The notes: generated by a model from the letters alone, not told the origin. DNA of 64,000 bases from Micromonospora sp. BL4 (GCF_003667505.1 NZ_RCVJ01000105.1:94884-158883); one strand, 5' to 3'. Positions 25,834 to 36,518 are shown, counted from the first letter of the stretch. Made by a program: numbers and translations.

Positions 25834-26769
25834 ATGGACGCCGAGATCACCGTCAGCGAGCTGACCCCCGACCTGGCCCCCGCCGCGGCGCGGCTCTGTG
25901 CGCAGGCGCTCGACCAGCCCGAGGACGCCGCCGAGGCGGCCACCATCGTGGACGCGCTCTGGCCTCGGGCCGCCGCCGACCGGCCGGTGGTCGCGGTGGG
26001 GGCGTACCGGGGTGCGGACCTGGTCGGAGTTCTGCTCGGTTCGGTGTCGTCGGCCGACCCGGCTCTCGGGCACGTCGACCTGGTCGCGGTGCTCCCGGAG
26101 CAGCGTCGTCGGGGCGTCGGCCGGGCGCTGCTGGAGCGGGGCGAACGGATGCTCGCCGGGCACGGGGTGACCGAGGTGCTGCTGGCCGGGAACCCGCCGT
26201 ACTACGCCTGGCCGGGCATCGACGTGCGCTACACGCCGGCGGTCTGCGCCGCCCTGGCGCTCGGCTACCGGCAGGACGGGACCGCCTGGAACATGACCGC
26301 CGACCTGTCGTACGACGGGTCACCGGCGTTGCGGTCCACCGAGGCGGCCGAGCGGCGGCTGGCCGGGCAGGGGATCACGGTACGCCGGGCGGAGCCGACG
26401 GACCTGCCGGCGCTGGCGGCGTTCGCCCGGTCCACCTTCGGTGGCGCGTGGGACGGCGAGCTGGCCGGCTCGGTGGGTCGCGACGGCGCCGGCTGCCACC
26501 TGGCGGAGCGGGCGGGCGAGCTGCTCGGCTTCGCCGCCTACGGATCGTCGCGGCCGAGCTGGTTCGGACCGATGGGCACCGCCCCGGCCGCCGAGGGTTC
26601 GGGCATCGGCGGGGTGCTGCTGCGCCGCTGTCTGCGCGATCAGCGGGAGGCGGGGCTGGACCGGGCGCAGATCGGCTGGGTGGGGCCGGTGCCGTTCTAC
26701 TCCGGCAGCGCCGGCGCCCGGATCGAGCGGGTCTTCTTCCTGTACCGGCGGACGCTGAGCACCAAATAA
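25834..26769 (+). CDS. Tandem GNAT acetyltransferase
   Basis: 311 residues with two GNAT domains. The first (about 1-150) has the acetyl-CoA loop QRRRGVGRAL at about 90-99 after LVAVLPE. The second (about 165-305) is a more diverged copy with GSGIGGVLLRRCL in the equivalent place. Double-GNAT enzymes of this sort resemble mycothiol synthase in architecture, but the substrate here is not predictable. It starts 49 bases after the protease gene on the same strand. Confidence 0.85.
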   Translation: MDAEITVSELTPDLAPAAARLCAQALDQPEDAAEAATIVDALWPRAAADRPVVAVGAYRGADLVGVLLGSVSSADPALGHVDLVAVLPEQRRRGVGRALLERGERMLAGHGVTEVLLAGNPPYYAWPGIDVRYTPAVCAALALGYRQDGTAWNMTADLSYDGSPALRSTEAAERRLAGQGITVRRAEPTDLPALAAFARSTFGGAWDGELAGSVGRDGAGCHLAERAGELLGFAAYGSSRPSWFGPMGTAPAAEGSGIGGVLLRRCLRDQREAGLDRAQIGWVGPVPFYSGSAGARIERVFFLYRRTLSTK

Positions 26770-26843
26770 GGGCGAATAGGATATAGACCCAGATAGTGCC
26801 ATTCGCCCGCGTCGGGCATCGACGCCCCCTACCGTTTCGGTAG
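26770..26843 (+). promoter_or_regulatory. Inverted repeat and small hairpin upstream of the acidic protein gene
   Basis: GGGCGAAT (26770-26777) and ATTCGCCC (26801-26808) are perfect 8-base arms around an unusually AT-rich 23-base centre containing TATAGA and GATAGT. A second small hairpin CTACCG-TTT-CGGTAG (26829-26843) ends just before the AGGAGG ribosome site of the next gene. The first element may end the GNAT transcript or mark an operator/promoter; the second may gate translation. Confidence 0.45.
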
Positions 26844-26854
26844 AGGAGGCAGCC

Positions 26855-27100
26855 ATGACCACGGATGACGACCAGACCGAGGACGGCCCGCCCGTCACCT
26901 GGAAACCGGTCGGCGAACTCCCCGGCCAACTGCCGTTCGACCGGCTCGACTACGGCGACGCCGAGCAGTTGGCCGAGATGACCACCAACGGCGAGCCGGT
27001 GGCCGAGGAGCCGCAGGAGATGGTGGACGCACCGATCCAACTGCCCCCGCCGTACGACCGGGCGCAGAAGCGGCGCAATCAGCGCCCGCTACCCACCTGA
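26855..27100 (+). CDS. Small acidic protein of unknown function
   Basis: 81 residues, soluble, strongly acidic in its first 60 residues (MTTDDDQTEDGPP, then DRLDYGDAEQLAEM, EPVAEEPQEM), with a basic tail (DRAQKRRNQRPLP). No membrane segment and no recognised domain. A perfect AGGAGG precedes the ATG, so it is probably well translated. It sits between a double GNAT and the convergent groEL and shares a terminator hairpin with groEL. Confidence 0.75.
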   Translation: MTTDDDQTEDGPPVTWKPVGELPGQLPFDRLDYGDAEQLAEMTTNGEPVAEEPQEMVDAPIQLPPPYDRAQKRRNQRPLPT

Positions 27101-27103
27101 CGA

Positions 27104-27141
27104 CGAACGGGGCGGACCGCGTCAGCGGCCCGCCCCGTTCG
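27104..27141. terminator. Bidirectional hairpin between the acidic protein gene and groEL
   Basis: Arms 27104-27120 and 27125-27141 pair at 16 of 17 positions around GTCA. The outer bases are CGAACGGGGCGG/CCGCCCCGTTCG. It lies 3 bases after one stop and 15 bases from the other, so it serves both convergent genes. Confidence 0.75.
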
Positions 27142-27156
27142 GTGTCGGAACTGGAC

Positions 27157-28923
<1,767 letters not shown>

Positions 28924-28972
28924 TCACCCCGGCGTCTCCACGCCGGCGCAACTGGCCCCACCGTCCCGACCA

Positions 28973-28999
28973 TTGGCACTCGCGGTATGCGAGTGCCAA
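28973..28999 (-). promoter_or_regulatory. CIRCE element (HrcA operator), groEL-proximal
   Basis: TTGGCACTC (28973-28981), nine bases, then GAGTGCCAA (28991-28999): a perfect 9-9-9 inverted repeat matching CIRCE except for one G/C pair replacing A/T in each arm. It lies in the groEL leader, eight bases from a second copy. Confidence 0.9.
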
Positions 29000-29007
29000 C
29001 ACCTTGT

Positions 29008-29034
29008 TTAGCACTCTCCCCTGCCGAGTGCAAG
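29008..29034 (-). promoter_or_regulatory. Second CIRCE element overlapping the likely groEL promoter
   Basis: TTAGCACTC (29008-29016), nine bases, then GAGTGCAAG (29026-29034). The left arm is the exact consensus; the right arm differs at two bases. Read on the minus strand, TTGCAC and TAAACA flank a 17-base spacer within it, which suits a sigma-A promoter masked by HrcA. Confidence 0.82.
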
Positions 29035-29048
29035 CACGACGGCCTCGG

Positions 29049-30146
29049 TCAGCCGAGTTCCCCGGCCAGTCCGGCGGCGTTCACCGGCCGCTCATGGGCC
29101 CGCTGCTCGGCGTACGTCACCAGCAGCCCCACCAGTTGCGCGAAGTGCGCGGGGAGGGCCAGCAGCGCGCCGACGGCGGTCACCAGCACCACGCCGATCG
29201 CGGAACCCGGGGTGGCGAGCGGGTCGACCCCGAACGGGGCGCTGCCGACCCCCTCCAGCACGCTGGCGACCAGAGTGCCGACGATCACCACCGCCGCCAC
29301 CAGCGCCACCCGCCCCAGCAGCAGCCCGAGCCGGTCGTGGAACATCCGGAACGACCGGCCGATCGGGTTCTGCCGCTCGAAGAGGTAGACCGGCCCGGCC
29401 ATGCTGAGCGCGAAGGCGAGGTAGACCCCGGGGAGGACGCAGAAGCAGATGCCCAGGCCGACGATCACGCTGATCAGCAGCGTCCAGCCCCAGAGGCCGA
29501 GCGCGCGGCGCAGTCCGTAGCGCAGCGCGTCACCGAGGCGGACCGGCTCACCGACCGCCTGACGGGTGATCACCCAGGTGCCGGCCGCCCAGCCCACGGC
29601 CTGCACCAACCCGATCAGCAGGCTGCCGCCGATGACCACCAGGAACACGGTGGCCAGGTCGATGAGGAAGTTGTCCGGCAGCGAGGTCGACCCCTCGACG
29701 GCGGTCGTCTCCCACTTCGCGCTCGGGTCCAGCCCGAGCGAGAGCACCGACAGCACCGCCGCCGGCAGCACCTGTGTGAGCAGCAGGATGGGCAGTAGCA
29801 ATCGCCAGCCGCGCCGGACCGCGCCCACACACCGGTCGAACCAACCGCTGAGCCCGGCCCCCGGTGGGGTGACCAGCTGGTCGGCCGGATCGAGGCCGGG
29901 CGGGTACCACCCGCCGGCCGGCGGCCCCGGGTACCAGGGCTGTCCGCCGTACGGCCCGGCGCCGATCGGGTAGCCGCCGGTGGGCGGGAACACCCAGCCC
30001 TGCGGCGGCGCGCCCGGTGGCGGCCCCCAGGCGGGCGGCGCGCCCGGATCCCAGCCGGCAGGGGTGCCGGGCGGAGGGCCTTCGGCCGGACCGGACGGGT
30101 CGGGCTGACCCGGGGGTGGGACGGCCGGGGGCGGCTGGTCGGACAT
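29049..30146 (-). CDS. Proline-rich membrane protein
   Basis: 365 residues. The first 100 residues are Pro/Gly/Trp/Tyr-rich and disordered (repeats such as GPPPGAPPQGW and PPAGGWYPPG), followed by about six helices (from roughly 112 to 345). Between them lies RQAVGEPVRLGDALRYGLRRALGLWGW, a pattern of the DUF7847/glycerophosphodiesterase-membrane-domain-like proteins of actinobacteria. Function unknown; a role in membrane organisation is only a guess. Monocistronic, transcribed toward groEL's CIRCE region. Confidence 0.7.
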   Translation of the reverse strand: MSDQPPPAVPPPGQPDPSGPAEGPPPGTPAGWDPGAPPAWGPPPGAPPQGWVFPPTGGYPIGAGPYGGQPWYPGPPAGGWYPPGLDPADQLVTPPGAGLSGWFDRCVGAVRRGWRLLLPILLLTQVLPAAVLSVLSLGLDPSAKWETTAVEGSTSLPDNFLIDLATVFLVVIGGSLLIGLVQAVGWAAGTWVITRQAVGEPVRLGDALRYGLRRALGLWGWTLLISVIVGLGICFCVLPGVYLAFALSMAGPVYLFERQNPIGRSFRMFHDRLGLLLGRVALVAAVVIVGTLVASVLEGVGSAPFGVDPLATPGSAIGVVLVTAVGALLALPAHFAQLVGLLVTYAEQRAHERPVNAAGLAGELG

Positions 30147-30244
30147 GAACCCTCCTCAGCGACGGCTGGAATGGTTCACGATCTTCCAGGGTGCGGCCGC
30201 GTGACGCAGCCCCGGCCCTCAGGGCCCCGCCGGCGTCGACCCAC

Positions 30245-30448
30245 TCAGGCGATGACGCGCACCCGCTCCGCCTGCGGGCCCTTCTGTCCCTGGGCGACTT
30301 CGAACTCCACCCGCTGGCCGTCGTCCAGAGCCTTGTAGCCGTCCATCTCGATCGCCGAGAAGTGGACGAACACGTCCTGACCGCCGTCGACGGCGATGAA
30401 GCCGTAGCCCTTTTCGGAGTTGAACCACTTAACGGTGCCCTGTGCCAC
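30245..30448 (-). CDS. Cold-shock protein (CspA family)
   Basis: Single OB-fold RNA-binding protein of 67 residues. RNP1 is KGYGFI within [14 protein letters not shown], and RNP2 is [10 protein letters not shown]. The GTG start at 30448 aligns with the family start (AQGTVKWF) and follows AGGAAG. A TAGCGT with preceding TG (plus-strand 30566-30571) could be the -10, giving a leader of about 110 bases; such leaders are typical of csp genes. Likely abundant and constitutive, or cold-induced. Confidence 0.93.
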   Translation of the reverse strand: MAQGTVKWFNSEKGYGFIAVDGGQDVFVHFSAIEMDGYKALDDGQRVEFEVAQGQKGPQAERVRVIA

Positions 30449-30751
30449 GGTGCACTTCCTCACTCTGCGCAGCGTTGCCTGCCCTGGCGCGCGGCAGGGC
30501 CGGGCGCCTCCGGGCCACCGCTCCGGCGATCGATGACGGCCGCTGAAACGGGTGACCGAAATCGCACGCTACACGAGGAGTGACGGCCGCGCACGACCGC
30601 AAATCGGGCATATTCCGAACGCGCCGGGGCCATCCCAGGCGGCGGCGGTCGACCCGGTTTCCGATCACCCCGATTCACGCCGATGATTGTCCCGGTCGGG
30701 GGTGACCGCGCGGTCCGAGTCGCCGTCCGCCGCTGTGGTAGGCATGCGGGC
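30449..30751. other. Intergenic region between divergent csp and GNAT genes
   Basis: About 300 bases containing the csp leader and promoter and, on the other side, the GNAT promoter. Local AT-rich spots (near 30550-30620) are the only compositional breaks. No further gene with a ribosome site was seen. Confidence 0.5.
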
Positions 30752-31282
30752 ATGAAGACCGATCCGCGCGGGGCCGCCCGATCGCAGGCGGAGGTTCGCC
30801 GGGTCCGGCCGGAGGACGCCGCACGGATGCGGGCGCTGCGCCTGGAAATGCTCGCCGACGCGCCGCTGGCCTTCCTGGAGACCGTGGCCGACGCGGCGGC
30901 CCGACCGCACGCCGACTACGCCGCCCGGATCGCGTACACCGCGGTCGGATCCGACACCGCGCAGTTCGTCGCGGACCCGGGCGGCCGGCTGGTCGGGCAC
31001 GCCGGGGGCACGGTCACCCCGACCGAATCCGGTCTCACCGTCATCTACGCGGTCTACATCACCCCCGCCTGGCGGGGCACCGGGCTGCTCGCGGAACTGG
31101 TCGACGCGGTGGCTGCCTGGTCACGGGCGTGCGGGCGACCCGAGCTGATGCTGGAGGTGGTGGTCGGCAACGACCGGGCCTACCGGGCGTACCAGCGAAT
31201 CGGCTTCGTCGACACCGGCGTGCGCGTCCCGCACCCCACCATCCCCGCGCTCACCGAACTCCAGATGCGCCGCAAAGCCTGA
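30752..31282 (+). CDS. GNAT family N-acetyltransferase
   Basis: 176 residues. A single GNAT domain: VRRVRPEDAARMRALRLEML at the start, VIYAVYITPAWRGTGLLAELV carrying the acetyl-CoA pyrophosphate loop (a degenerate RGTGLL), and LEVVVGNDRAYRAYQRIGFVDTG as the C-terminal motif. Substrate not predictable; this branch often acts on small amines or protein N-termini. Start ATG 30752. It ends before a long inverted repeat. Confidence 0.88.
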   Translation: MKTDPRGAARSQAEVRRVRPEDAARMRALRLEMLADAPLAFLETVADAAARPHADYAARIAYTAVGSDTAQFVADPGGRLVGHAGGTVTPTESGLTVIYAVYITPAWRGTGLLAELVDAVAAWSRACGRPELMLEVVVGNDRAYRAYQRIGFVDTGVRVPHPTIPALTELQMRRKA

Positions 31283-31366
31283 CCCCAACCCCAAGAACAA
31301 TCAAAGAGGCAAGACCCCGGTGATGCCCACCCACGGTCTGGCGGCCTCCCGACCAGCGCGCCACGA

Positions 31367-31444
31367 GAGGTTTCCGGGGGGAGCCCGCCCGCGGAAGGAT
31401 CAAGCCTGACCGCCTGGAGCGGGTGGGCTCCCCCCGGAAACCTC
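31367..31444. repeat. Long inverted repeat, probable bidirectional terminator
   Basis: 24-base arms (31367-31390 and 31421-31444) pair at 23 positions with one G-T wobble, around a 30-base loop. The outer end is GAGGTTTCC/GGAAACCTC and the inner part GGGGGGAGCCC/GGGCTCCCCCC. It sits between the convergent GNAT and paaN genes. The stem is much longer than needed for termination. Confidence 0.75.
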
Positions 31445-31459
31445 AACCGCAACTAAAGA

Positions 31460-33133
31460 TCAAACATGCCGCCGCGACTGCACGATCCGGAACCGGTTCG
31501 CCACGTACGCCCCGTCCGTCAGCGCCGAGTTGGCCGCCGCGTTGGCGCCGCTGCCGTGGAAGTCGGAGAAGGCCGCCGACTGGTTCACGAAGACCCCGCC
31601 GGTGAGGTTGCAGGACAGGTGCACCCCGACCTCGACCGCCACCGCCTCGGTCGCGTCCAGCACCGCCTCGTCGGTCGAGTAGACCCCCGCGGTCAGCGCG
31701 CCCTTCTCGCCGACCGTCCGGCGCAGCAGGTCGAGGCTGTGCGCGGTCGACTCGGTGGCGATCGCGAACGAGATCGGCCCGAACCACTCCCGGCCGTAGG
31801 TCTCCGCGTCGTCCGCGGCGAGCTTCACGATCGTCGGGGTACGCACCACCGCGTCGGCGTACGCCGGGTGCGCCACGGCCCTGGACTCCAGCACCGGCTC
31901 GCCGACCTTGGTCACCTCGGCCAGGCGCTCCAGCACCCCGTCGTTGACGATGGCGCCGGTCAGCTCCACGCCCCGGGCCGGGTCGGCGGTCAGCTTGCCG
32001 ACCGCCGCGGCGATCCCGCCGGCCACCTCGTCGAAGCTCTTGTGCCCCTGGTCGGTCTCGATGCCGCCGGCCGGGATGAGGATGTTCTGTGAGGTGGTGC
32101 ACATCTGGCCGCTGTAGAGGGTCAGCGTGAAGCCGAGGTTGCGGCACATGCCGGCGAAGTCGTCGGTGGAGTCGATGACCACCGTGTTCAGCCCGGCCTT
32201 CTCGGTGTAGACCGCCGCCTGTCGGGCGTGCGTCTCCAGCCAGTCGCCGTACTCGGTGGAGCCGGTGAAGTCGACGATCTTCACGGACCGGTGCAGGGCC
32301 AGGTCGCTGGCGAGCTTCTCGCCGGGCGCCTCGGCAGCCAGCATGATCAGGTTCGGGTCGAAGCCCGCCTCGGCGAGCACCTCCCGGGCGTACTTCACCG
32401 TGATGGCCAGCGGCAGCACCGCGCGCGGGTGCGGCTTGACGATCACCGGGTTGCCGGTGACCAGCGAGGCGAACAGCCCCGGGTACGAGTTCCAGGTCGG
32501 GAACGTGTTGCAGCCGATCACCAGCGCCACCCCGCGCGGCACCACGTGGAACGTCTTGGTCATCCGCAGCGGGTCGCCCTTGCCGGCGGCCTTCTCCCAG
32601 CCGGCGGTGCCCGGGTGTCGGGTCATCTCGGCGTACGCGTACGCCAGCGCCTCCAGCGCCCGGTCCAGCGCGTGCGCGCCGCCGGCCTGGAAGGCCATCA
32701 CGAACGCCTGCCCGCTGGTGAACTGCACCGCGTTGGCCAGCTCGAAGATGTGCTTGTGCAGCCGGTCGAGGATCTCCAGGCAGACGCCCACCCGGGCCTG
32801 CGGGCCGGCGTGGCGCCACGCCGGCAGCGCGACGGTGGCGGCGCGGACCAGCTCGTCGGGGCCGGCGTGCGGGTAGCGCACCGCCAGCTCCACGCCGAAC
32901 GGGCTCGCCTCGGTGGCGACCCGGTCGCCGGTGCCCGGCTGGTCGAGGGGGAAGTCGCCACCGAGGTACGCCTCGAAGGCGGCCTTACCGTCGGCGGCGG
33001 CGGTTTCGCCGTACACCCGGGGGCTGGGGGATTCGGGATAGGCGGACCAGTAGCCCCGCTCCGTGATCGCGGTCAGCGCACGGTTGAGGGTGTCGGCGTG
33101 CCTGTCGTACAGGGGATGCGGGGTCTCCGTCAT
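31460..33133 (-). CDS. paaN: PaaN-type aldehyde dehydrogenase (phenylacetate degradation)
   Basis: 557 residues from ATG 33133, the length of the TIGR02288 PaaN family. ALDH features: NAD-binding IVKPHPRAVLPLAITVKYAR, VDFTGSTEYGDWL, and the nucleophilic cysteine in YSGQMCTTSQN (about residue 345). PaaN proteins act in aerobic phenylacetate catabolism as semialdehyde dehydrogenases. Unlike E. coli PaaZ there is no hydratase domain, so the ring-opening hydratase must be separate. No other paa genes are in the window. Seven-residue alternatives exist at the start (ATG 33145). Confidence 0.85.
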   Translation of the reverse strand: MTETPHPLYDRHADTLNRALTAITERGYWSAYPESPSPRVYGETAAADGKAAFEAYLGGDFPLDQPGTGDRVATEASPFGVELAVRYPHAGPDELVRAATVALPAWRHAGPQARVGVCLEILDRLHKHIFELANAVQFTSGQAFVMAFQAGGAHALDRALEALAYAYAEMTRHPGTAGWEKAAGKGDPLRMTKTFHVVPRGVALVIGCNTFPTWNSYPGLFASLVTGNPVIVKPHPRAVLPLAITVKYAREVLAEAGFDPNLIMLAAEAPGEKLASDLALHRSVKIVDFTGSTEYGDWLETHARQAAVYTEKAGLNTVVIDSTDDFAGMCRNLGFTLTLYSGQMCTTSQNILIPAGGIETDQGHKSFDEVAGGIAAAVGKLTADPARGVELTGAIVNDGVLERLAEVTKVGEPVLESRAVAHPAYADAVVRTPTIVKLAADDAETYGREWFGPISFAIATESTAHSLDLLRRTVGEKGALTAGVYSTDEAVLDATEAVAVEVGVHLSCNLTGGVFVNQSAAFSDFHGSGANAAANSALTDGAYVANRFRIVQSRRHV

Positions 33134-33270
33134 GCCCGCCATCATGCCGCAGCCGCGTCGGGGAGCAGAAGCGCCAATGCCCGACAGCGCAGCAGGCCGG
33201 CGGAAGGGCCGGGATTGGTCCCGGCGGCAGCGGGTACCCGCCGGGCTCCGGCCAGGGGAAAGGGTGACGG

Positions 33271-35463
33271 GTGGGGATCACCGAGATCCGGGTGCACGGG
33301 GTGGCCGACAAGGGTCCGGAGACGATCCTCGACCGGCCCATCGTGGTACGGGTCGCGGGGGACGACGACGCGGGTTTCTACCGACCCCGGCCCGGATTCG
33401 GCGACCCGGCGGAGCCGGACGGGGCGACGCTGGAGGCGTACCGCTGGAGCAGGCTGACCGGTGGCACCGCGCGGCGGACCTTCTCCCTGGTCCTGCTGCT
33501 GCCGTTCATGCTCAGCAACATCGCGGTCTGGATGCTGCCGGTCCCCGGCCGGAGCGGCGCCGCCGCGCGAGCGGTGTGCCGCCTGCTGGCCGCGACGATG
33601 ACCGCGATGTACGTGCTGTCCACCGTCGGGGTGTCCCTCGACCTGATCGCCTGGCAGTGCGCGGCCTACCCCAGGTGCCTGGACGGGCGCCGGGAGATCT
33701 CCTGGCTGGGTGGCGTGCCGCCGGGTCAGCGCCTCGCGTTGCTGGCCGTGCTGCCGGTCATCGCGATCGCCGTGGTCTGGCGGCTCGGCGCCCGGACCTG
33801 GCAGCTTCCCGAGGACAGCGCCCGGACGCCAGGGGTGGGCGCGGACCGGCTCGACACGCCCGCCTTCTGGGACACCCGCTCCCTGCTGCGCCGGCTGCGC
33901 TCGGTCCACGTCGCGGCGGCGCTCGGGACGCTCAACGTCACGCTGCTGCTGGCGCTGGCCCCGCACGACGCCGCCCTGCCCGGTTGGCTGCTGCTGGCCG
34001 CGGACGTGCTGCTGCTCGGCGGCGCGGTGGTGCTGCTCTGTCGGCCACGAATCGAGCGGTACGGCGAGCAGGACCAGCTCAGCGTGTCGACAATCCGGTG
34101 GGCGGCGGTCGCGCTCACCGCGCTGACCCTGGGGTACGCGCTGACGCCCCGGCCGCCGTGGTCGGCCGAGGGGACGCTGCCCGGGTACGGCGTGGTGGTG
34201 GCCGGGCTGTTCGCCGGGCAGATGGTCCTGCTCGCGGTGTTGGGCCTGATGGTCCTGGTGCAGCGCCGTCACCTACCACGGCCGCGTTTCCTGCTCACCG
34301 GGGTCGGGGCGCCCGTGCTGATCTCCGTCGCGATCGGGCTGGGCGTCGCGTACTCCTCGGGCCTGACCTACGGGCTCGCCGAGTACCTGGACCGTGGTTC
34401 CAGCCCGACGCCGGCCCGGCCGCTGCCCCCCGACGCGCCACCGCTGGCGCCGCCGATCGCCTACCGCTGGGTCACCCTGGGCTTCTCCCTGGCGGTGGTC
34501 GTGGTGATCGTGGCGGCGCTGCTCGCCCCCCGGATCGGCCGGGGCCGCCGCCGCCGGGCGGCCGAGGATCTGGTCCGCCGGGACTACCCGGAAGCGTCCC
34601 GGGTGCCACCGGAACGGACCCGAGCCGTCCGGGACGCGATCGTGCACGCCCGGCTGGCGGATCGACTCGGGCCGCTGTTGTCCTCCGCGTACGGCGTGCT
34701 GGCGGTGCTCACCCTGGCGGCGGCCGGACTGTCGGTGACCGGCCTCGGGCCGGGTGCGCTCGCTCTCTCGCTCGGTGACGAGCCGCTGGCCCGCCCGGTG
34801 GTCTTCGTGACCGACCTGGGTGCCCTGCTGATCGGCCTGTTCGCCCTGGTCCTCGCCGGGATGGGACTGTTCGCCTACCGGTCCGGCGCGATCCGGCTGG
34901 TCGGGGTGCTCTGGGAGTTGGCCACCTTCTGGCCGCGCGCCGCGCATCCGCTCGCCCCGCCCTGCTACGTCGAGCGGGCGGTTCCGGAGCTGACCCGCCG
35001 TGTCAGGCAGCTCACCGCCGACGGGCACGGTGTGGTGCTGTCCGGCCAGAGCCACGGCAGCGTGCTGATCGCCGTGACCGTGCTCCAACTCCCGGACGAG
35101 TGCCGGCGGCGGGTCGCCCTGCTCACCTACGGCTCTCCCCTGGGGAGTCGGTACCGCCGGGTCTTTCCGGCGTACGTCAACGACGAGGTGTTGCGGAAGC
35201 TGGGCGACCAGTTGTCGTGGCGGTGGATCAACCTCTGGCGGTACACCGACCCGGTGGCCGGGCCGGTGTTCGCTCCGACGCCGGCCATGCCCGACGATCC
35301 GGCGGCGCGGGTCGACCGGCGGGTACGCGATCCCAAGGGGTTGCTCATCCCGCCGACCGACACCGTGCCGCCCTCCGTGCAGGGGCATGGTTTCACCCCC
35401 GACGAGGACTTCCACTCTGCTGTCCGCGAGCTGGGCGGACAGTTGGACCGGCCGGACGGCTGA
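33271..35463 (+). CDS. Multi-pass membrane protein with lipase-like C-terminal domain
   Basis: 730 residues. The N-terminus ITEIRVHGVADKGPE looks like the first strand and HG oxyanion loop of an alpha/beta hydrolase. About ten membrane helices follow in two groups (roughly 75-340 and 400-540). The C-terminal domain (about 560-730) has the nucleophile elbow SGQSHGS with Ser594, then LTYGSPLGSRYRRVFP, typical of lipase-like folds. The hydrolase fold thus seems split by the membrane part. GTG start after AGGGGAAAGGG. Function unknown. Confidence 0.75.
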   Translation: MGITEIRVHGVADKGPETILDRPIVVRVAGDDDAGFYRPRPGFGDPAEPDGATLEAYRWSRLTGGTARRTFSLVLLLPFMLSNIAVWMLPVPGRSGAAARAVCRLLAATMTAMYVLSTVGVSLDLIAWQCAAYPRCLDGRREISWLGGVPPGQRLALLAVLPVIAIAVVWRLGARTWQLPEDSARTPGVGADRLDTPAFWDTRSLLRRLRSVHVAAALGTLNVTLLLALAPHDAALPGWLLLAADVLLLGGAVVLLCRPRIERYGEQDQLSVSTIRWAAVALTALTLGYALTPRPPWSAEGTLPGYGVVVAGLFAGQMVLLAVLGLMVLVQRRHLPRPRFLLTGVGAPVLISVAIGLGVAYSSGLTYGLAEYLDRGSSPTPARPLPPDAPPLAPPIAYRWVTLGFSLAVVVVIVAALLAPRIGRGRRRRAAEDLVRRDYPEASRVPPERTRAVRDAIVHARLADRLGPLLSSAYGVLAVLTLAAAGLSVTGLGPGALALSLGDEPLARPVVFVTDLGALLIGLFALVLAGMGLFAYRSGAIRLVGVLWELATFWPRAAHPLAPPCYVERAVPELTRRVRQLTADGHGVVLSGQSHGSVLIAVTVLQLPDECRRRVALLTYGSPLGSRYRRVFPAYVNDEVLRKLGDQLSWRWINLWRYTDPVAGPVFAPTPAMPDDPAARVDRRVRDPKGLLIPPTDTVPPSVQGHGFTPDEDFHSAVRELGGQLDRPDG

Positions 35464-35472
35464 CCGTGCGGA

Positions 35473-36492
35473 TCAGAGGGTGAGCTGCCAGTCGGTCCAG
35501 GAGTCCACCGGGCGGAACCCGAGCCGGTCGTTGATCGCCACCATGTAGCTGTTGCTGGCCGCGTTGAAGGTGTCGATCACGCGTACCGCCGGCTGGTGCG
35601 TGAGCAGGTGGTGCAGGTTCTCCGCCTTGGCGATGAGGCCGAGCCGGTGCCCACGGTGGGCCGGGTCGACGATGGTGATCTGCTGGAAGGCGTGCCAGTC
35701 GGCGGACGCGCTCACATCCAGCAGGGTCCAGGCGGCCAGCCGACCGGACGCCTCGTGCCGCATCCCGAGGTGGTAGCGCCGCCGACCGCGGGCGTCCAGG
35801 GCCCGCTCGTTGCCACGGATGCGCTCGGCGTCCACCTGCTCCGGTTCCCACTGCACGTCACCCATGGGGGCATCCATGAGCAGCCGGCCGTCCAGGTAGG
35901 CGATGTCCGCCACGTACTCCTGTGGGGTGGAGCCCTGCCAGCAGACGGATTGATAGCCCTCCGCCCGCGGCCGGGCCTCGGCGAGCGCCGCGCGCAGGGC
36001 GATCCGGTCGATCTGGCCGACGTCGAGGCGGCGACGCACCTCGGCCAACGCGGGCTGGGCTCCGGTCGCGGCGGCGAACGCGTCTCCCGCCGCTGATCGC
36101 GGCGGCCCGTCGGGCAGCGCCGAGACGGTCATCGCGACGACCCGCTTGCGGCCGTGCTCGCGGAGCAGGCGTACCCCGTACTCGTGCAGTGCGCGACCGA
36201 CGCCTCGGCGCCGCAGCTCGGGATGCACCGTCAGCTCGGCGGTGGCGTTGTCGGTGTTGTCGAGCTGCGGCAGGTCCAGCTGGAGGTAGCCGGCCGGAGC
36301 GCCGTCCAGCCGGGCCAGCGCCCAGAGCGATTCGGTACCGGGCATCGGCGTGTGGAACAGCGCGTCGAAGCGGCGTCGGCAGAAGGGCGGGAAGTCCGGC
36401 AGGTCGACCTCGTTGGCCGCCGCGCCGATCCGGTACGCCTCGTCGACCGCGGCGCGGTCGGCGCCGTCGAACGACGCGATGGTGATGGTCAT
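35473..36492 (-). CDS. Tandem GNAT acetyltransferase
   Basis: 339 residues with two GNAT domains. Domain 1 (about 1-165) has ELTVHPELRRRGVGRAL, a textbook acetyl-CoA loop. Domain 2 (about 170-339) has QQITIVDPAHRGHRLGLIAKAENLHHLL. This architecture occurs widely in actinomycetes with unknown substrates. The ATG at 36492 is chosen because the region just upstream is filled by a perfect palindrome. It is convergent with the membrane lipase-like gene (9 bases between stops). Confidence 0.85.
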   Translation of the reverse strand: MTITIASFDGADRAAVDEAYRIGAAANEVDLPDFPPFCRRRFDALFHTPMPGTESLWALARLDGAPAGYLQLDLPQLDNTDNATAELTVHPELRRRGVGRALHEYGVRLLREHGRKRVVAMTVSALPDGPPRSAAGDAFAAATGAQPALAEVRRRLDVGQIDRIALRAALAEARPRAEGYQSVCWQGSTPQEYVADIAYLDGRLLMDAPMGDVQWEPEQVDAERIRGNERALDARGRRRYHLGMRHEASGRLAAWTLLDVSASADWHAFQQITIVDPAHRGHRLGLIAKAENLHHLLTHQPAVRVIDTFNAASNSYMVAINDRLGFRPVDSWTDWQLTL

Positions 36493-36518
36493 GCCGCTGA
36501 GCGTGCACCCCGGAAAAG

